DNA of 64,000 bases from Mycolicibacterium holsaticum DSM 44478 = JCM 12374 (GTDB lineage Bacteria; Actinomycetota; Actinomycetes; Mycobacteriales; Mycobacteriaceae), in the NCBI RefSeq assembly GCF_019645835.1, contig NZ_CP080998.1, forward strand, positions 1,302,001-1,366,000, given 5' to 3'. Below are positions 63,991 to 64,000 of the stretch, in pieces (the stretch's first letter is position 1; the number at the start of each line of letters is the position of its first letter). The position numbers and the translations under genes are program-made. The notes under the pieces were generated by a model. That model was not told the origin of the DNA and did not search any database. It saw nothing but the letters and a program-made list of their open reading frames with translations.

Positions 63991-64000
63991 ATGACCAGCC
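63991..64000 (+). CDS. Start of a further gene, cut by the window end
   Basis: ATGACCAGCC preceded by AAGGAG at 63974-63979. Only three codons (MTS) are visible. By gene order an Rv1234-like membrane protein gene is expected here, but the sequence shown cannot confirm it. Confidence 0.35.

Overview
The window is high-GC actinobacterial DNA. It comes from a non-tuberculous, probably environmental Mycobacterium (Mycolicibacterium-type). The evidence is gene content and gene order: the single-copy genes follow the order I know from M. tuberculosis Rv1156 to Rv1233c almost one for one. The species cannot be named from this sequence. There is no rRNA, tRNA, CRISPR array, prophage or transposase. 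This is core chromosome with a few small accessory insertions.

Layout. (1) 1-3509: acetate permease pair (actP partial, DUF485), HhH-GPD protein, truncated serine-recombinase domain, nitroreductase, 48-aa protein. (2) 3531-12049: two secreted Ala/Pro-rich proteins, pimE, pterin dehydratase, mutT2, a small Cys-rich protein, typA, a GntR regulator and lpqW. pimE and lpqW both act at the PIM/lipomannan branch point. (3) 12076-24011: ClC channel, mshB (mycothiol), two secreted proteins with long acidic tails, fbiC (F420), yceI, DUF1353, ferredoxin and dapC. (4) 23971-31911: the proline catabolism locus (PucR-type regulator, pruA-putB), Nudix, fadD36, VOC protein and an M15-type lipoprotein enclosed by inverted copies of a short repeat. 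(5) 32010-40713: divergent dapD/dapE (lysine), an ABC-F protein with a structured leader, three predicted type VII secretion substrates, a STAND-type ATPase and a LOG-family protein. (6) 40770-48889: fadD6, folP2, gpgS, a DivIVA-domain protein, tag, DUF3117, divergent glgM/glgC and DUF4126. (7) 48923-56959: methyltransferase, ABC exporter and its TetR repressor, O-methyltransferase, then the envelope-stress cluster sigE-rseA-htrA-tatB. (8) 56967-64000: secreted M15-like protein, mrp, lytic transglycosylase, DUF1003 plus a soluble MgtE-like protein, a CitE/malyl-CoA-lyase-type enzyme, a Pro-rich membrane protein and the first codons of one more gene.

How the genes work together. Much of the window serves the cell envelope: PimE and LpqW (mannolipids), DapC/D/E (diaminopimelate), GlgM/GlgC/GpgS (alpha-glucan and methylglucose lipopolysaccharide precursors), transglycosylase and M15-type proteins, and SigE/RseA/HtrA, which senses envelope damage. 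Mycothiol and F420 synthesis supply redox cofactors.

The parts least explained by known annotation are the repeat-bracketed lipoprotein gene (31285-32002), two acidic-tail secreted proteins sharing a promoter-proximal motif (13735-13749 and 18187-18201), the type VII substrate island (35811-37989) and the double-hairpin leader of the ABC-F gene (34053-34136). At least four kinds of short palindromic intergenic element occur, some running into the ends of genes.
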